Shown here: piece after piece, positions 25,236-34,319 of the stretch
Layout: each line of letters begins with the position of its first letter
Position numbering within the stretch: the stretch's first letter is position 1
NCBI GenBank assembly: GCA_041912595.1
Contig: JAYRMR010000025.1
Location: 1 to 64,000 of the forward strand
From: Roseateles_B sp041912595
GTDB lineage: Bacteria; Pseudomonadota; Gammaproteobacteria; Burkholderiales; Burkholderiaceae_C
Length of the DNA: 64,000 nucleotides
Direction: 5' to 3'
Program-made: the position numbers and the translations under genes
The notes under the pieces: model-generated
Told to the model about the DNA's origin: nothing
What the model saw: the letters and a program-made list of their open reading frames with translations, nothing else
Databases searched by the model: none

Positions 25236-26503
25236 TGACGGCCTCCAAACGCTTGGGCCTCGGCCATCTGCTCGCGCAGGTGCTGGGGCATGTCTTCGTA
25301 CACGTCCTCGAACATGGAGGCGATGCTGGGGATGTGGCCGTCGGCCAGGCTGCCGAAGCTCTCGGCATGCTTCTGCGCGGCCAGCACCTCGGCTTCAAGC
25401 TCTTCCTGCAGGGCGGTGTGCTGGGCGTCGGACCACAGGCCGCGGCGGATCAGGTGCTGCTTCAGGCGGGCGATCGGGTCGCCGAGGGGGAAGCGCGTCC
25501 AGTCGTCGGCCGGGCGGTACTTGCTCGGGTCGTCCGAGGTGGAATGCGGGCCGGCGCGGTAGGTCACCCACTCGATCAGCGTCGGGCCCAGGTTGCTGCG
25601 CGCGCGCTCGGCGGCCCAGCGGGTCACGGCATAGACGGCGAGGAAGTCGTTGCCGTCCACGCGCAGGGAGGCGATCCCTGCCCCCACACCGCGCGCGGCG
25701 AAGGTCGTGCCCTCCCCGCCCGCGATGGCCTGGAACGTCGAGATCGCCCACTGGTTGTTGACCACGTTGAGGATCACCGGCGCGCGATAGACATGCGCGA
25801 AGACCAGGGCGTTGTGGAAGTCGCTCTCGGCCGTCGCACCGTCACCGACCCAGCCGGACGCGATGCGGGTGTCGCCCTTGATGGCACTGGCCATGCCCCA
25901 GCCCACGGCCTGCACGAACTGCGTCGTGAGGTTGCCGGAGATGGAGAAGAAGCCGGCGCGCTTGATGGAGTACATCACCGGCAGCTGGCGCCCCTTGAGC
26001 GGGTCCTTCTCGTTGGAGAGCAGCTGGCACATCAGCTCGGACAGCGGCACGTCGTCGCGCCCGACCAGCAGGCTCTGCTGGCGGTAGGTCGGGAAGCACA
26101 TGTCGCCCTCTTCCAGGGCCATGCCATGCGCGCTGCCGATGGCCTCCTCGCCGAGGCTCTGCATGTAGAAGCTCAGCTTCTTCTGGCGCTGGGCGATGAG
26201 CATGCGGCCGTCGAAGACGCGCGTCTTCATCATGGTGCGCAAGCCGCGCAGCAGCTGCGCCTCGGTGAGTTCGGGGGCCCAGGGGCCGTGCGCCTCGCCG
26301 TCCTGGTCCAGGACGCGGATCAGCTTGTGCGCCATTTCGCCGGTGTCCACCGGGGCCACGTCGACGGGCGGCCGGGGCACTTCGCCCGCCGCGCTGATCT
26401 TGAGGTAGGAAAAATCGGTGTGGCAGCCGGGCCGCCCCGTGGGCTCCGGCACGTGCAAGCGCAACGGTGCGCGCACGGCACCGGGCTCGTTCTTGTCGCT
26501 CAT
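25232..26503 (-). CDS. bkdA1: Branched-chain 2-oxoacid dehydrogenase E1 alpha subunit
   Basis: Alpha subunit carrying the thiamine-diphosphate site. The ATG at 26503 (MSDKNEPGAVRAPLRLHVPE), preceded by GGGAG, gives 423 aa, close to Pseudomonas BkdA1 (about 410). The ThDP motif runs from GDGATAESDFHNALVFAHV to VNNQWAIST (GDG-X-NN). The phosphorylation-loop analogue YRAGPHSTSDDPSKYR is present. It is the first gene of bkdA1-bkdA2-bkdB and diverges from cpdB across 220 bp. No bkdR regulator or lpd gene is adjacent. Confidence 0.93.
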   Translation of the reverse strand: MSDKNEPGAVRAPLRLHVPEPTGRPGCHTDFSYLKISAAGEVPRPPVDVAPVDTGEMAHKLIRVLDQDGEAHGPWAPELTEAQLLRGLRTMMKTRVFDGRMLIAQRQKKLSFYMQSLGEEAIGSAHGMALEEGDMCFPTYRQQSLLVGRDDVPLSELMCQLLSNEKDPLKGRQLPVMYSIKRAGFFSISGNLTTQFVQAVGWGMASAIKGDTRIASGWVGDGATAESDFHNALVFAHVYRAPVILNVVNNQWAISTFQAIAGGEGTTFAARGVGAGIASLRVDGNDFLAVYAVTRWAAERARSNLGPTLIEWVTYRAGPHSTSDDPSKYRPADDWTRFPLGDPIARLKQHLIRRGLWSDAQHTALQEELEAEVLAAQKHAESFGSLADGHIPSIASMFEDVYEDMPQHLREQMAEAQAFGGRQ

Positions 26504-26723
26504 ACATCGCTCCCGCATGGTGATGCCATGCAGAAATCCAGGCCGTTGGCGCCAGCCGGATCGGGCGGCGCCACCCACACCGGCCGCGCTGGGATCGCCA
26601 GGCACCGGTGCGCCCGGGCAGGGTACCGCATCCGGCCGGGCAATTCCCATGATCCAGGCCATGAATCAGGGAAAGCCTGACGCGCGGGCGGCGCCGGGGT
26701 GTCGGCTGCGATACGCTCGCCGG

Positions 26724-28652
26724 ATGCAAGAACGACGTTCGATCCCCCGGCTGCACCGCGGCCTTCTCGCGCTCGCGGGCCTGCTTCTCGGCACCGCCCT
26801 GCAGGCTCAGACGCTGCGCCTGCGGGTGATGGAGACCAGCGATCTCCACATGAATCTGCTGGCCTACGACTACTACCAGGACCAGCCGAGCGACGCCCAG
26901 GGCCTCTCCCGCGTGGCGACGCTCATCGCCCAGGCCCGCGCGGAGCGGCCCAACCATCTGCTGATCGACAACGGCGATCTGATCCAGGGCTCGCCCATGG
27001 GCGACGTGGCCGCACGCCAGGGCCTCGCGACGGGGCGCCATCCCGCGCTGCAGGCGCTGCACCTGCTGGGCTACGACGCCGCCAACATCGGCAACCACGA
27101 GTTCAACTTCGGCCTGCCCTTTCTTCGTCAGACCTACGCCGGGGCCGGCTTCCCGGTGATCAGCAGCAATCTGCGCGAGGCCGGCAGCCGCCGCCCGGTG
27201 TTCGCGCCGCATGCCCTGCTGGTGCGCGAGTTCCGGGACGAGGCGGGCCGGCCGCAGCGCCTGCGCATCGGCCTCGTGGGCGTGCTGCCGCCGCAGATCC
27301 TGCAGTGGGACCGGCAGCATCTGCACGGCCGGGTCATCGTCGAGGACATGGTCGCCGCGGCCCGGCGCGAGATCCGCCAGCTGCGGCAGGCCGGGGCGGA
27401 CGTCGTGATCGCCGTCGCGCACACCGGCTACGACGCCGCGCCGCAGCCGGACGGCGCCGAGAACCGCGCGGGCGAGCTCGCGCAGCTGCCCGGGCTGGAT
27501 GCCCTGCTGCTGGGCCACGCGCATGCCGAGTTCCCGGGCCCGGCCTTTGCCCGCCACGGCGGCGCCGATGTCGCGGCAGGCCGCATCCACGGCGTGCCGG
27601 CCGTGATGCCCGGCAGCTGGGGCAGCCATCTGGGCGTGATCGACCTGACCCTCGAGAAGCGACGCGGCCGCTGGCAGGTGGCGGACAGCCGCAGCAGCCT
27701 GCGCGCGATCCGCGATGCGCAGACGCGCCAGCCGCTCGCCGCGCCGGACCGCGCGCTGGAGGCCCTGCTGCAGCCCGCGCACCAGGCGACGCTGGACCTC
27801 ATCCGCCAGACCGTGGCCGAGGCCCCGCAGCCCCTGCACAGCTATTTCGACCTCGTCCAGCCCTCGGCGGCGCTGGCGCTCGTGGCGCGCGCCCAGCGCC
27901 AGTACGCCCGCGAGGCCCTGCGCGGCACGCGCTGGCAAGACCTGCCCCTCCTGAGCGCCGCCGCGCCCTTCCGCAGCGGCGGCCGGCAGGGCTGGCGCAG
28001 CTATGTGGACATCGCCCCGGGGCCGATGTCCGTCAAGCACGTGAGCGAGCTCTACCCCTACCCCAACACCATGAAGGTGCTGCAGCTCAGCGGTGCGGAG
28101 CTGCGGGAATGGCTGGAGCGCTCGGCGGCGCAGTTCCGGCGGATCGAGCCCGGCACCGATGCGCCGCAGGCGCTGATCGACGAGGCCCATCCGACCTTCA
28201 ACTACGACGTGATCCTGGGCATCGACTACGAGATCGACCCGTCCCAGCCGGCGCGCTACGGCGCCGACGGCCGGCGCGTGCCGGGCGTGGACACGAAGCG
28301 CATCACGGCGCTGCGCCACCAGGGCGAGCCGGTGCGGGACGAGCAGACCTTCCTGCTGGTCACCAACAGCTACCGGGCCAGCGGCGGCGGCAACTTCCCG
28401 GCGGCGGGCCCGGCCCGCGTGGTGCTGGATGCGCCGGACGAGAACCGCGAGGCCCTGCAGCGCCTGCTGCAGGCCGGCCGAGCTTTCGACGTCGAGGCCG
28501 ACGAGGGCCGCTGGGCGCTGAAGCTGCCGGCCGGCAGCCATGTGCAGTTCCGCAGCAGCCCCGCCGCGCGCCGCCTGCTGACGGACGACGCCCGCATCCG
28601 CTGGCTGCGCGACGATCCCGAGGGCTTCGCGCTGTACGAACTTCGCCCCTGA
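26724..28652 (+). CDS. cpdB: Periplasmic 2',3'-cyclic-nucleotide 2'-phosphodiesterase / 3'-nucleotidase
   Basis: Metallophosphoesterase of the 5'-nucleotidase family that degrades 2',3'-cyclic nucleotides and 3'-nucleotides in the periplasm. The ATG at 26724 (MQERRSIPRLHRGLLALAGL) gives 642 aa, near E. coli CpdB (647). A signal peptide ends near LQAQ. Metal motifs are ETSDLHMN, DNGDLIQGSP, IGNHEFNFGL, VAHTGYD and LGHAHAEFPGP. The C-terminal nucleotide-binding domain carries NSYRASGGGNFP. Single gene, divergent from bkdA1. Confidence 0.92.
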   Translation: MQERRSIPRLHRGLLALAGLLLGTALQAQTLRLRVMETSDLHMNLLAYDYYQDQPSDAQGLSRVATLIAQARAERPNHLLIDNGDLIQGSPMGDVAARQGLATGRHPALQALHLLGYDAANIGNHEFNFGLPFLRQTYAGAGFPVISSNLREAGSRRPVFAPHALLVREFRDEAGRPQRLRIGLVGVLPPQILQWDRQHLHGRVIVEDMVAAARREIRQLRQAGADVVIAVAHTGYDAAPQPDGAENRAGELAQLPGLDALLLGHAHAEFPGPAFARHGGADVAAGRIHGVPAVMPGSWGSHLGVIDLTLEKRRGRWQVADSRSSLRAIRDAQTRQPLAAPDRALEALLQPAHQATLDLIRQTVAEAPQPLHSYFDLVQPSAALALVARAQRQYAREALRGTRWQDLPLLSAAAPFRSGGRQGWRSYVDIAPGPMSVKHVSELYPYPNTMKVLQLSGAELREWLERSAAQFRRIEPGTDAPQALIDEAHPTFNYDVILGIDYEIDPSQPARYGADGRRVPGVDTKRITALRHQGEPVRDEQTFLLVTNSYRASGGGNFPAAGPARVVLDAPDENREALQRLLQAGRAFDVEADEGRWALKLPAGSHVQFRSSPAARRLLTDDARIRWLRDDPEGFALYELRP

Positions 28653-28753
28653 GCCCACCGGACTGGGGCAGGAACCGAGGGGCAGCCGGCGCGCGGGGCG
28701 CTATGCTGCCGCACCGCGTCCGACCGGGGCGCTCGACCTCCAGAAAGCTCACC

Positions 28754-30610
28754 ATGCGCGCTGATTCGCCTGCCCACTCCCCCTTCCCCTGGTCCCGCCT
28801 GGGCGTCCGGCTCGGCCTGCAGCTCGGCACGCTGAGCGCAGCGCTGGCGCTGGCCTGGGCCCCGCCCGCGATGGCGGCCAAGGCACCGGCCGGCGCCCAC
28901 CACGCCAAGGCCGCATCGGCGGCCGCCCCCGCGCAGCAGGCCGCCGACCGCGCCTTCGACCGCGTGGCCCACCAGTTCATCGAGGCCCTGTGGAAGCTGG
29001 ATCCCGACGCCGCGCTGGCCGCCGGCCGCTATGACGGCGCCGCCCGCCTGCCCGCCCCGACCGCCGCCAGCCGCGACAAGGCCCTGGCCTTCGCGCAGCA
29101 GTGGCAGGCGCGCTTCGCCGCCGTTCAGCCCGAGCGGCTCTCCGACCGCGCCCGCACCGATCTCGTCCTGTTGCAGAACAAGCTGGCCGCCGACGCCTGG
29201 TACCTCCAGACGCTGCGCGAGTTCGCCTGGAACCCGTCGAACTACAACGTGGCCGGCGCGATGGACCTGATCCTGAACACCGAGTACGCCCCCCGCGCCC
29301 AACGCCTCAAGGCCCTGCTCGCCCGCCTGAAGGCCGTGCCCGCCTACTACGAGGCGGCCTTTGCGAGCCTCGACACGCCCACGCGCGAGCACACGCAGCT
29401 CGCGGTGAGCCAGATCGACGGCACGCTGGCCGTGTTCGACGAGATCGAGAAGGCGGCCCAGGGCGAGCGCAAGCTCGCGGCGGCCGATCGCCACGCCTTC
29501 GCGCCGGCCCTTGCCGCCGCACGCACGGCGGTCAAGCAGTACCAGCAGCGCCTCAAGGGCCTGGACGAGCAACTGGCCGCCAGCGGCAAGGCCCGCAGCT
29601 TCCGCCTCGGGCGTGAGCTGTACGAGCGCAAGTTCCAGCTGGACATCCAGTCCGCCAGCACCGCCGAGCAGACCTACCAGAAGGCCCTGGCCACGCGCGA
29701 GCAGCTGCTCGCGAAGATGGACGAGCTGGCCGATCAGCTCTGGACGCAGACCCAGGGCGACGCGCCCAAGCCGGCCGACCGCCTCGAGAAGATCGACCGC
29801 GTCATCAAGACGCTGTCCGTCAAGCATGTGAAGGCCGAGAACTTCCTGGCCGAGATCCGCCAGCAGATCCCGCAGCTGCAGGCCTTCCTGCAGCAGAAGG
29901 ACCTGCTCACCATCGACCCGAAGAAGCCCCTGCAGGTCCGCGAGACGCCGGTCTACCAGCGCGGCGTGGCCGGTGCCAGCATCGAGGCGCCCGGCCCCTA
30001 CCGCCCGCAGGACCGCACCTACTACAACGTCACGCCGCTGGATGATCTCAAGCCCGAACAGGCCGAGAGCACGCTGCGCGAGTACAACCACTGGATCCTG
30101 CAGATCCTGAACATCCACGAGGCCATCCCGGGCCACTACACGCAGCTGATCCACGCCAACAAGTCGCCCTCGCTCGTGAAGGCCCTGTTCGGCAACGGCG
30201 CCATGATCGAGGGCTGGGCCGTGTATGGCGAGCGCATGATGCTCGAGGCCGGCTACGGCGACCACGCGCCCGAGATGTGGCTCATGTACTGCAAGTGGAA
30301 CCTGCGAAGCGTCACGAACACTATCCTCGACTACAGCGTGCACGTGCTGGGCATGACGCAGGACGAGGCCCTGGCGCTGCTCACGCACAAGGCCTTCCAG
30401 ACCGAGCAGGAGGCCCGCGAGAAGTGGCGCCGTGTGCAGCTGACCTCGGTGCAGCTCACCAGCTACTTCAGCGGCTACAGCGAGATCATGGCCCTGCGCG
30501 ACGAGCGCCGGAAGCAGCTCGGCGATCGCTTCGAGCTCAAGGCCTTCCACGACCAGTTCCTGAGCTACGGCAGCGCACCGGTGGCGGTGATCCGCGAGCT
30601 CATGCACTGA
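28754..30610 (+). CDS. Secreted DUF885-family putative metallopeptidase
   Basis: A 618-aa protein with an N-terminal signal region (hydrophobic stretch ending WAPPAMAAK). The body is helical and matches DUF885, with the zinc-protease-like HEAIPGH (His455, Glu456, His461) and a downstream GAMIEGWAVYGERM carrying a possible third ligand Glu. Family members are annotated as periplasmic or lipoprotein peptidases but few have been characterised. It lies 101 bp after cpdB on the same strand and may share its transcript. Confidence 0.85.
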   Translation: MRADSPAHSPFPWSRLGVRLGLQLGTLSAALALAWAPPAMAAKAPAGAHHAKAASAAAPAQQAADRAFDRVAHQFIEALWKLDPDAALAAGRYDGAARLPAPTAASRDKALAFAQQWQARFAAVQPERLSDRARTDLVLLQNKLAADAWYLQTLREFAWNPSNYNVAGAMDLILNTEYAPRAQRLKALLARLKAVPAYYEAAFASLDTPTREHTQLAVSQIDGTLAVFDEIEKAAQGERKLAAADRHAFAPALAAARTAVKQYQQRLKGLDEQLAASGKARSFRLGRELYERKFQLDIQSASTAEQTYQKALATREQLLAKMDELADQLWTQTQGDAPKPADRLEKIDRVIKTLSVKHVKAENFLAEIRQQIPQLQAFLQQKDLLTIDPKKPLQVRETPVYQRGVAGASIEAPGPYRPQDRTYYNVTPLDDLKPEQAESTLREYNHWILQILNIHEAIPGHYTQLIHANKSPSLVKALFGNGAMIEGWAVYGERMMLEAGYGDHAPEMWLMYCKWNLRSVTNTILDYSVHVLGMTQDEALALLTHKAFQTEQEAREKWRRVQLTSVQLTSYFSGYSEIMALRDERRKQLGDRFELKAFHDQFLSYGSAPVAVIRELMH

Positions 30611-30778
30611 GCCACCGCTTCTCCCTGCTCCTCCCGGGCGTCCACAGCTTCTGTGGACAACTCTGGGGACGGCCCTTGGAGCGAGCGCGACAGCCCCGAT
30701 GCCTACGGGGCTGCGCCTAGGCTGCTGCAAGATGAGGCACGGCGCCGGTCGCTGCCGGCGCCTGCTGCCTCACCTGCC
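30611..30778. terminator. Convergent intergenic region with three strong hairpins
   Basis: Between the DUF885 gene and the outer membrane factor gene are three inverted repeats in a row: GTCCACAG-ctt-CTGTGGAC (30640-30658), AGCCCCG-atgccta-CGGGGCT (30692-30712) and GGCGCCGG-tcgctg-CCGGCGCC (30741-30762). None has a long T-tract. They probably terminate or protect the 3' ends of both convergent transcripts. Confidence 0.55.
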
Positions 30779-32221
30779 TCAGCCTGCTGACACCCCACCC
30801 AGCGCGCGATACAGCGCCGCCTGGTTCAGCCAGCCCTGCAGCTGCAGCTGCAGCAGCGACTGCTGCGCCTCCAGCAGCGCCACGCGCGCCTGCAGCCAGT
30901 CGTTCCGGCCGATGGCCCCCACCTCGAGGCGCAAGGCGGCCAGGCGCTCGTTCTCGCGGGCCTCGGCCACGCGCCGGGCCTGGGCGTCGGTCTGGCGCTG
31001 CAGCTTCTCGCGCTGCGTCCATTGGCCTTCGGCATCCACCAGGGCCTTGTGCACGGTGTCGCGCAGGCTCAGCGCGGCCTGTTCGAGCCCGGTGCGGGCG
31101 CCCTCGCGCTCGTAGTTCAGCCGTCGCCAGTCGATGAGCGGCACCAGCAGCGACGAGCTCAGGCTCAGCACCGGCTGGCTGAGCCAGTCGCGGGCCTGCG
31201 AGCCGCCCGTGGCGATCGAGCCCGTGAAGCTCAGGCTGGGATAGCGGCTGGCTTCGGCCACGGCCAGGCTCGCCAGCGCGGCGTCCACCTGCAGGCGCGC
31301 CTTCTGCACATCGGGTCGCGCGCCCAGCACCTGGGCGGGGGAGCCCAGCACCCAGGCCGGCGGCGCGGCGTCCGGCAGGCGGCCGGGCGGGTGCGCGTCG
31401 GCGCCCGTCTCGAGCTGGTCGAGCAGCAGCGCCCGCTGCTGGGCCTGCAGCTGCACCTCGGCCTCCAGGTCCGCCAGGCGGTGCTGCGCCGACAGGACGG
31501 ACTGCGCGGCGCGGTCCACCTCCACCGGCAGCAGCTTGCCCTCGCGAACCCGCAGCTTGACGATGCGCAGCAGCTCCTCGGCCGCCTCCAGCTGCGCCTG
31601 GGCCAGCGGGCGCAGGCGGGCCTGGGCGCCGAGCGTCCAGTAGATCTCGGCCGCGCGGGCCTCGATCACCACGCGGGCAGCGGCGATGTCCGCCTGCACC
31701 TGATCGCGCTGGGCCACGAGGCCCCGATCCCGCGCGGCCAGCCGGCCCCAGAGGTCCGGCTCGTAGCTCGCCGAGAGCGAAGCGCTGTAGCTGTGGTTCC
31801 AGCCCACGCGCGTCTCCACCGGCACCTGCACGCCGCCGACGTCGACCGAGCGGCTCGAACCGCCGGACTCCAGCGGGCGGTTGGCCGAGCTGCTCAGCGA
31901 GGCCGAAGGCTGCAGGCGCAGCCCCTGCTGGGCGAGCTGGCGTTCTGCGTCCTTGAAGCGCAGCGCGGCCATCGCGAGGTCGCGGTTGCGCGCCAGCGCC
32001 TCGCGCTGGAAGGCCTGCAGCTCGGGGTCGAGCATGCCTGCCCAGGCCTGCGGCCGCGCCTCCGCCTGGGTGCCGTGCTGCCATTGCTCGGGCAGACGCG
32101 GCTCGGTGGGGCGCGCCAGCTCCCCGGTGGCCGCGCAGCCGCCCAGCAGGAGCAGGGTCAGCGCCGCCAGGCCCAGCGCGGAGCGTCGCACGCCGTGCGT
32201 CGTCATCTTGTTCATCTTCAT
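30779..32221 (-). CDS. Outer membrane efflux lipoprotein (OprM/NodT family)
   Basis: Outer membrane channel of a tripartite exporter. The ATG at 32221 (MKMNKMTTHGVRRSALGLAA), eight bases after GGAGG, gives 480 aa. A lipoprotein signal ends LLLLGGC. The protein carries two halves of the OEP fold (PLESGGSSRSVDVGGVQVPV..., RPDVQKARLQVDAALASLAV...) with long coiled-coil helices and WLNQAALYRALGG near the end. It is 15 bp behind macB, so this operon brings its own channel, as in pvdRT-opmQ of Pseudomonas. Confidence 0.92.
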   Translation of the reverse strand: MKMNKMTTHGVRRSALGLAALTLLLLGGCAATGELARPTEPRLPEQWQHGTQAEARPQAWAGMLDPELQAFQREALARNRDLAMAALRFKDAERQLAQQGLRLQPSASLSSSANRPLESGGSSRSVDVGGVQVPVETRVGWNHSYSASLSASYEPDLWGRLAARDRGLVAQRDQVQADIAAARVVIEARAAEIYWTLGAQARLRPLAQAQLEAAEELLRIVKLRVREGKLLPVEVDRAAQSVLSAQHRLADLEAEVQLQAQQRALLLDQLETGADAHPPGRLPDAAPPAWVLGSPAQVLGARPDVQKARLQVDAALASLAVAEASRYPSLSFTGSIATGGSQARDWLSQPVLSLSSSLLVPLIDWRRLNYEREGARTGLEQAALSLRDTVHKALVDAEGQWTQREKLQRQTDAQARRVAEARENERLAALRLEVGAIGRNDWLQARVALLEAQQSLLQLQLQGWLNQAALYRALGGVSAG

Positions 32222-32236
32222 CTCGGAATCCTCCAC

Positions 32237-34312
32237 TCACTCACGCGCCAGCGCATCGACCGGGCTCAGCGCCGCCGCGCGGCGGGCCGGCAAGGTGCCG
32301 AACAGCAGGCCGATGCCGCCCGAGACCGCAAAGGCCAGGGCCACCGCCTTGCCGCTGACGTCCAGCGTCACCTTGTCCTGCAGCGCATTCGCGCCCTGCG
32401 CCGCGAGCCAGGACAGCGCCAGCCCCGCGAGGCCACCGAGGCAGCACAGCATCACGGCTTCGATCAGGAACTGCATGCGCACATCGCTCTGCCGCGCTCC
32501 GACCGCCATGCGGATGCCGATCTCCCGCGTGCGCTCCGACACCGAGACCAGCATGATGTTCATGACCCCCACGCCCCCCACGAGCAGGGCGATCGCCCCG
32601 ACGCCCGTGAAGATGGCGGCGATGATGCCCATCACCTGCTGCACCTGGCGGAACATGGCGTCGCCGTTCCACAGGTTGAAGTCCTGCTGCCCGTGCAGTG
32701 CCTTGAGGCGGTGCCGCACCTGGGCCTCGATGCTCGAGGGGTCCTGGCCCTTGCCCACCATCACGCGGAAGCTGCTCACCGTGGGGCGTGCGTCGATCTT
32801 GCTCAGGTAGGTGCTGGCCGGCAGGTACAGCGAGGCCGAGCGGCCGTCGTCCCCGTCGCCGTCGCGCTTCTCCTTGAGGATGCCGACGACCTGCACCGGC
32901 AGCGCCGCGCCGATGGGCGCCGCTGCGCCGGGCACCACGCTCAGGCCGCCTTCGGCCGCGCCGGGCGCCGTGTCGATCAGCATCGTCGAGCCCAGCGCCG
33001 AGGCCCGGCCCTTGAACAGGTCCTGCCACAGCCGGTGGCTGAGGACCACGACCTGCGCGCGGGCCTGGAGGTCCGCGCTGGTGAAGTCGCGACCCAGGGC
33101 CAGCGTCATCTGGTTGCTCTTGATCGTGTCCAACGTGGCGGCGATGGTCTGGCCGTTGACCTGCTGCGTGCCCTGGCGCAGGCCGCCCATCATGCGGCGG
33201 TCGCTCTGCACGTCCTGCACGCCGTCGATGGCGCGGATGGCCTCCAGCTCGTAGGGCCGGAAGTCGCGCGGCAAGGCGCCGGGCGGCAGCTTGCTCGCGT
33301 CGGACCAGATCCACAGCTTGCTGGCCACCGCGGCGCCAAGGTTGCCCTCGATGCCCTGGCGGGCCGCATCACCCAGGGCCGCCGTGCAGACGACGGCCGT
33401 GATGCCGATGCAGATGCCCAGCATCGACAGGCTGGAGCGCAGCCGGTTGGCATAGAGCGCCCCCAGCGCCGAGCCGAGCGCCTCGCGCAGCTGTCCGCGC
33501 CAGTGGGCCCAGAAGCTGCCGGGCCCCGAGGCCATCGCCAGCGCCGCCTGCGGCACCGCGTGACCGGCGGGCGTGCCGCTGTCCCGCAGCACACGGCCGT
33601 CGGAGAGCTCGATCACGCGCCGGGCGTGCGCCGCCACCTTGGCGTCGTGGGTCACGAGGATGATGGTGTGCCCGGCGGCATGCAGCGCATCGAGCTGGCG
33701 CAGCATCTCCTGGCCGCTCGCGGAATCCAGCGCGCCGGTGGGCTCGTCGGCCAGGATGATCTGCCCGCCGTTCATCAGCGCCCGCGCGATGCTCACGCGC
33801 TGCTGCTGCCCGCCCGAGAGCTCGTTGGGCTTGTGGTGCATGCGCTCGGCGAGGCCCAGCTCGGCCAGCAGCGTCGCGGCACGGCCCATGCGCTTGCCAG
33901 TGCTCACGCCGGCATACACGGCGGGCAGCGAGGCATTGGCCTGCGCGTCCATGCCCGGCAGCAGGTGATAGCGCTGGAAGATGAAGCCGAAGCGCTCGCG
34001 GCGCAGGGCCGCCAGCTCGTCCGCATCCAGCTCGCTCGCGTCCTGCCCGTCGATCAGGAACAGGCCCTCGCTCGGGTTGTCCAGGCACCCGAGGATGTTC
34101 ATGAGCGTGCTCTTGCCTGAGCCGGACTGCCCGATGATGGCGACGTACTCGCCCGCCTCGATCTGCAGACTCACGCCCTGCAGCGCGGGCACGATCACGG
34201 CGGCGGGATCGTCCTCGCGGCCCATCACGTAGCGGCGCGACACGCCGCGCAGCTCGATGAGCGGCGGCCCCTTGCCCGCGTCCCGCGGGACGCCTTGTTG
34301 TGCAGTGCTCAT
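32237..34312 (-). CDS. macB: MacB-type ABC exporter (ATPase-permease fusion)
   Basis: Mechanotransmission-type ABC protein of a MacAB tripartite pump exporting macrolides, peptides, siderophores or virulence lipids depending on the species; the substrate here is unknown. The ATG at 34312 gives 691 aa. The N-terminal ATPase has Walker A GQSGSGKST (61-69), signature LSGGQQQR and Walker B ILADEPTGALD. A first membrane helix near the middle is followed by a large periplasmic domain and three C-terminal helices (IAAIFTGVGAIALLVGGVGV, FLIEAVMLCCLGGLAGL, LAFAVSGGIGLLFGTL). It lies seven bases after macA. Confidence 0.95.
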   Translation of the reverse strand: MSTAQQGVPRDAGKGPPLIELRGVSRRYVMGREDDPAAVIVPALQGVSLQIEAGEYVAIIGQSGSGKSTLMNILGCLDNPSEGLFLIDGQDASELDADELAALRRERFGFIFQRYHLLPGMDAQANASLPAVYAGVSTGKRMGRAATLLAELGLAERMHHKPNELSGGQQQRVSIARALMNGGQIILADEPTGALDSASGQEMLRQLDALHAAGHTIILVTHDAKVAAHARRVIELSDGRVLRDSGTPAGHAVPQAALAMASGPGSFWAHWRGQLREALGSALGALYANRLRSSLSMLGICIGITAVVCTAALGDAARQGIEGNLGAAVASKLWIWSDASKLPPGALPRDFRPYELEAIRAIDGVQDVQSDRRMMGGLRQGTQQVNGQTIAATLDTIKSNQMTLALGRDFTSADLQARAQVVVLSHRLWQDLFKGRASALGSTMLIDTAPGAAEGGLSVVPGAAAPIGAALPVQVVGILKEKRDGDGDDGRSASLYLPASTYLSKIDARPTVSSFRVMVGKGQDPSSIEAQVRHRLKALHGQQDFNLWNGDAMFRQVQQVMGIIAAIFTGVGAIALLVGGVGVMNIMLVSVSERTREIGIRMAVGARQSDVRMQFLIEAVMLCCLGGLAGLALSWLAAQGANALQDKVTLDVSGKAVALAFAVSGGIGLLFGTLPARRAAALSPVDALARE

Positions 34313-34319
34313 GGCGGCC

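Noticed and set aside
26699..28753. Apparent fusion of an Arg/Pro-rich protein to the N-terminus of the DUF885 protein
   Set aside because: The frame stays open through cpdB in another phase; the real start is the ATG at 28754 followed by a signal peptide.
30640..30660. DnaA-box-like TTGTCCACA (minus strand)
   Set aside because: It is one arm of a hairpin between convergent genes; there is no cluster of boxes, AT-rich unwinding element or dnaA/parAB nearby.
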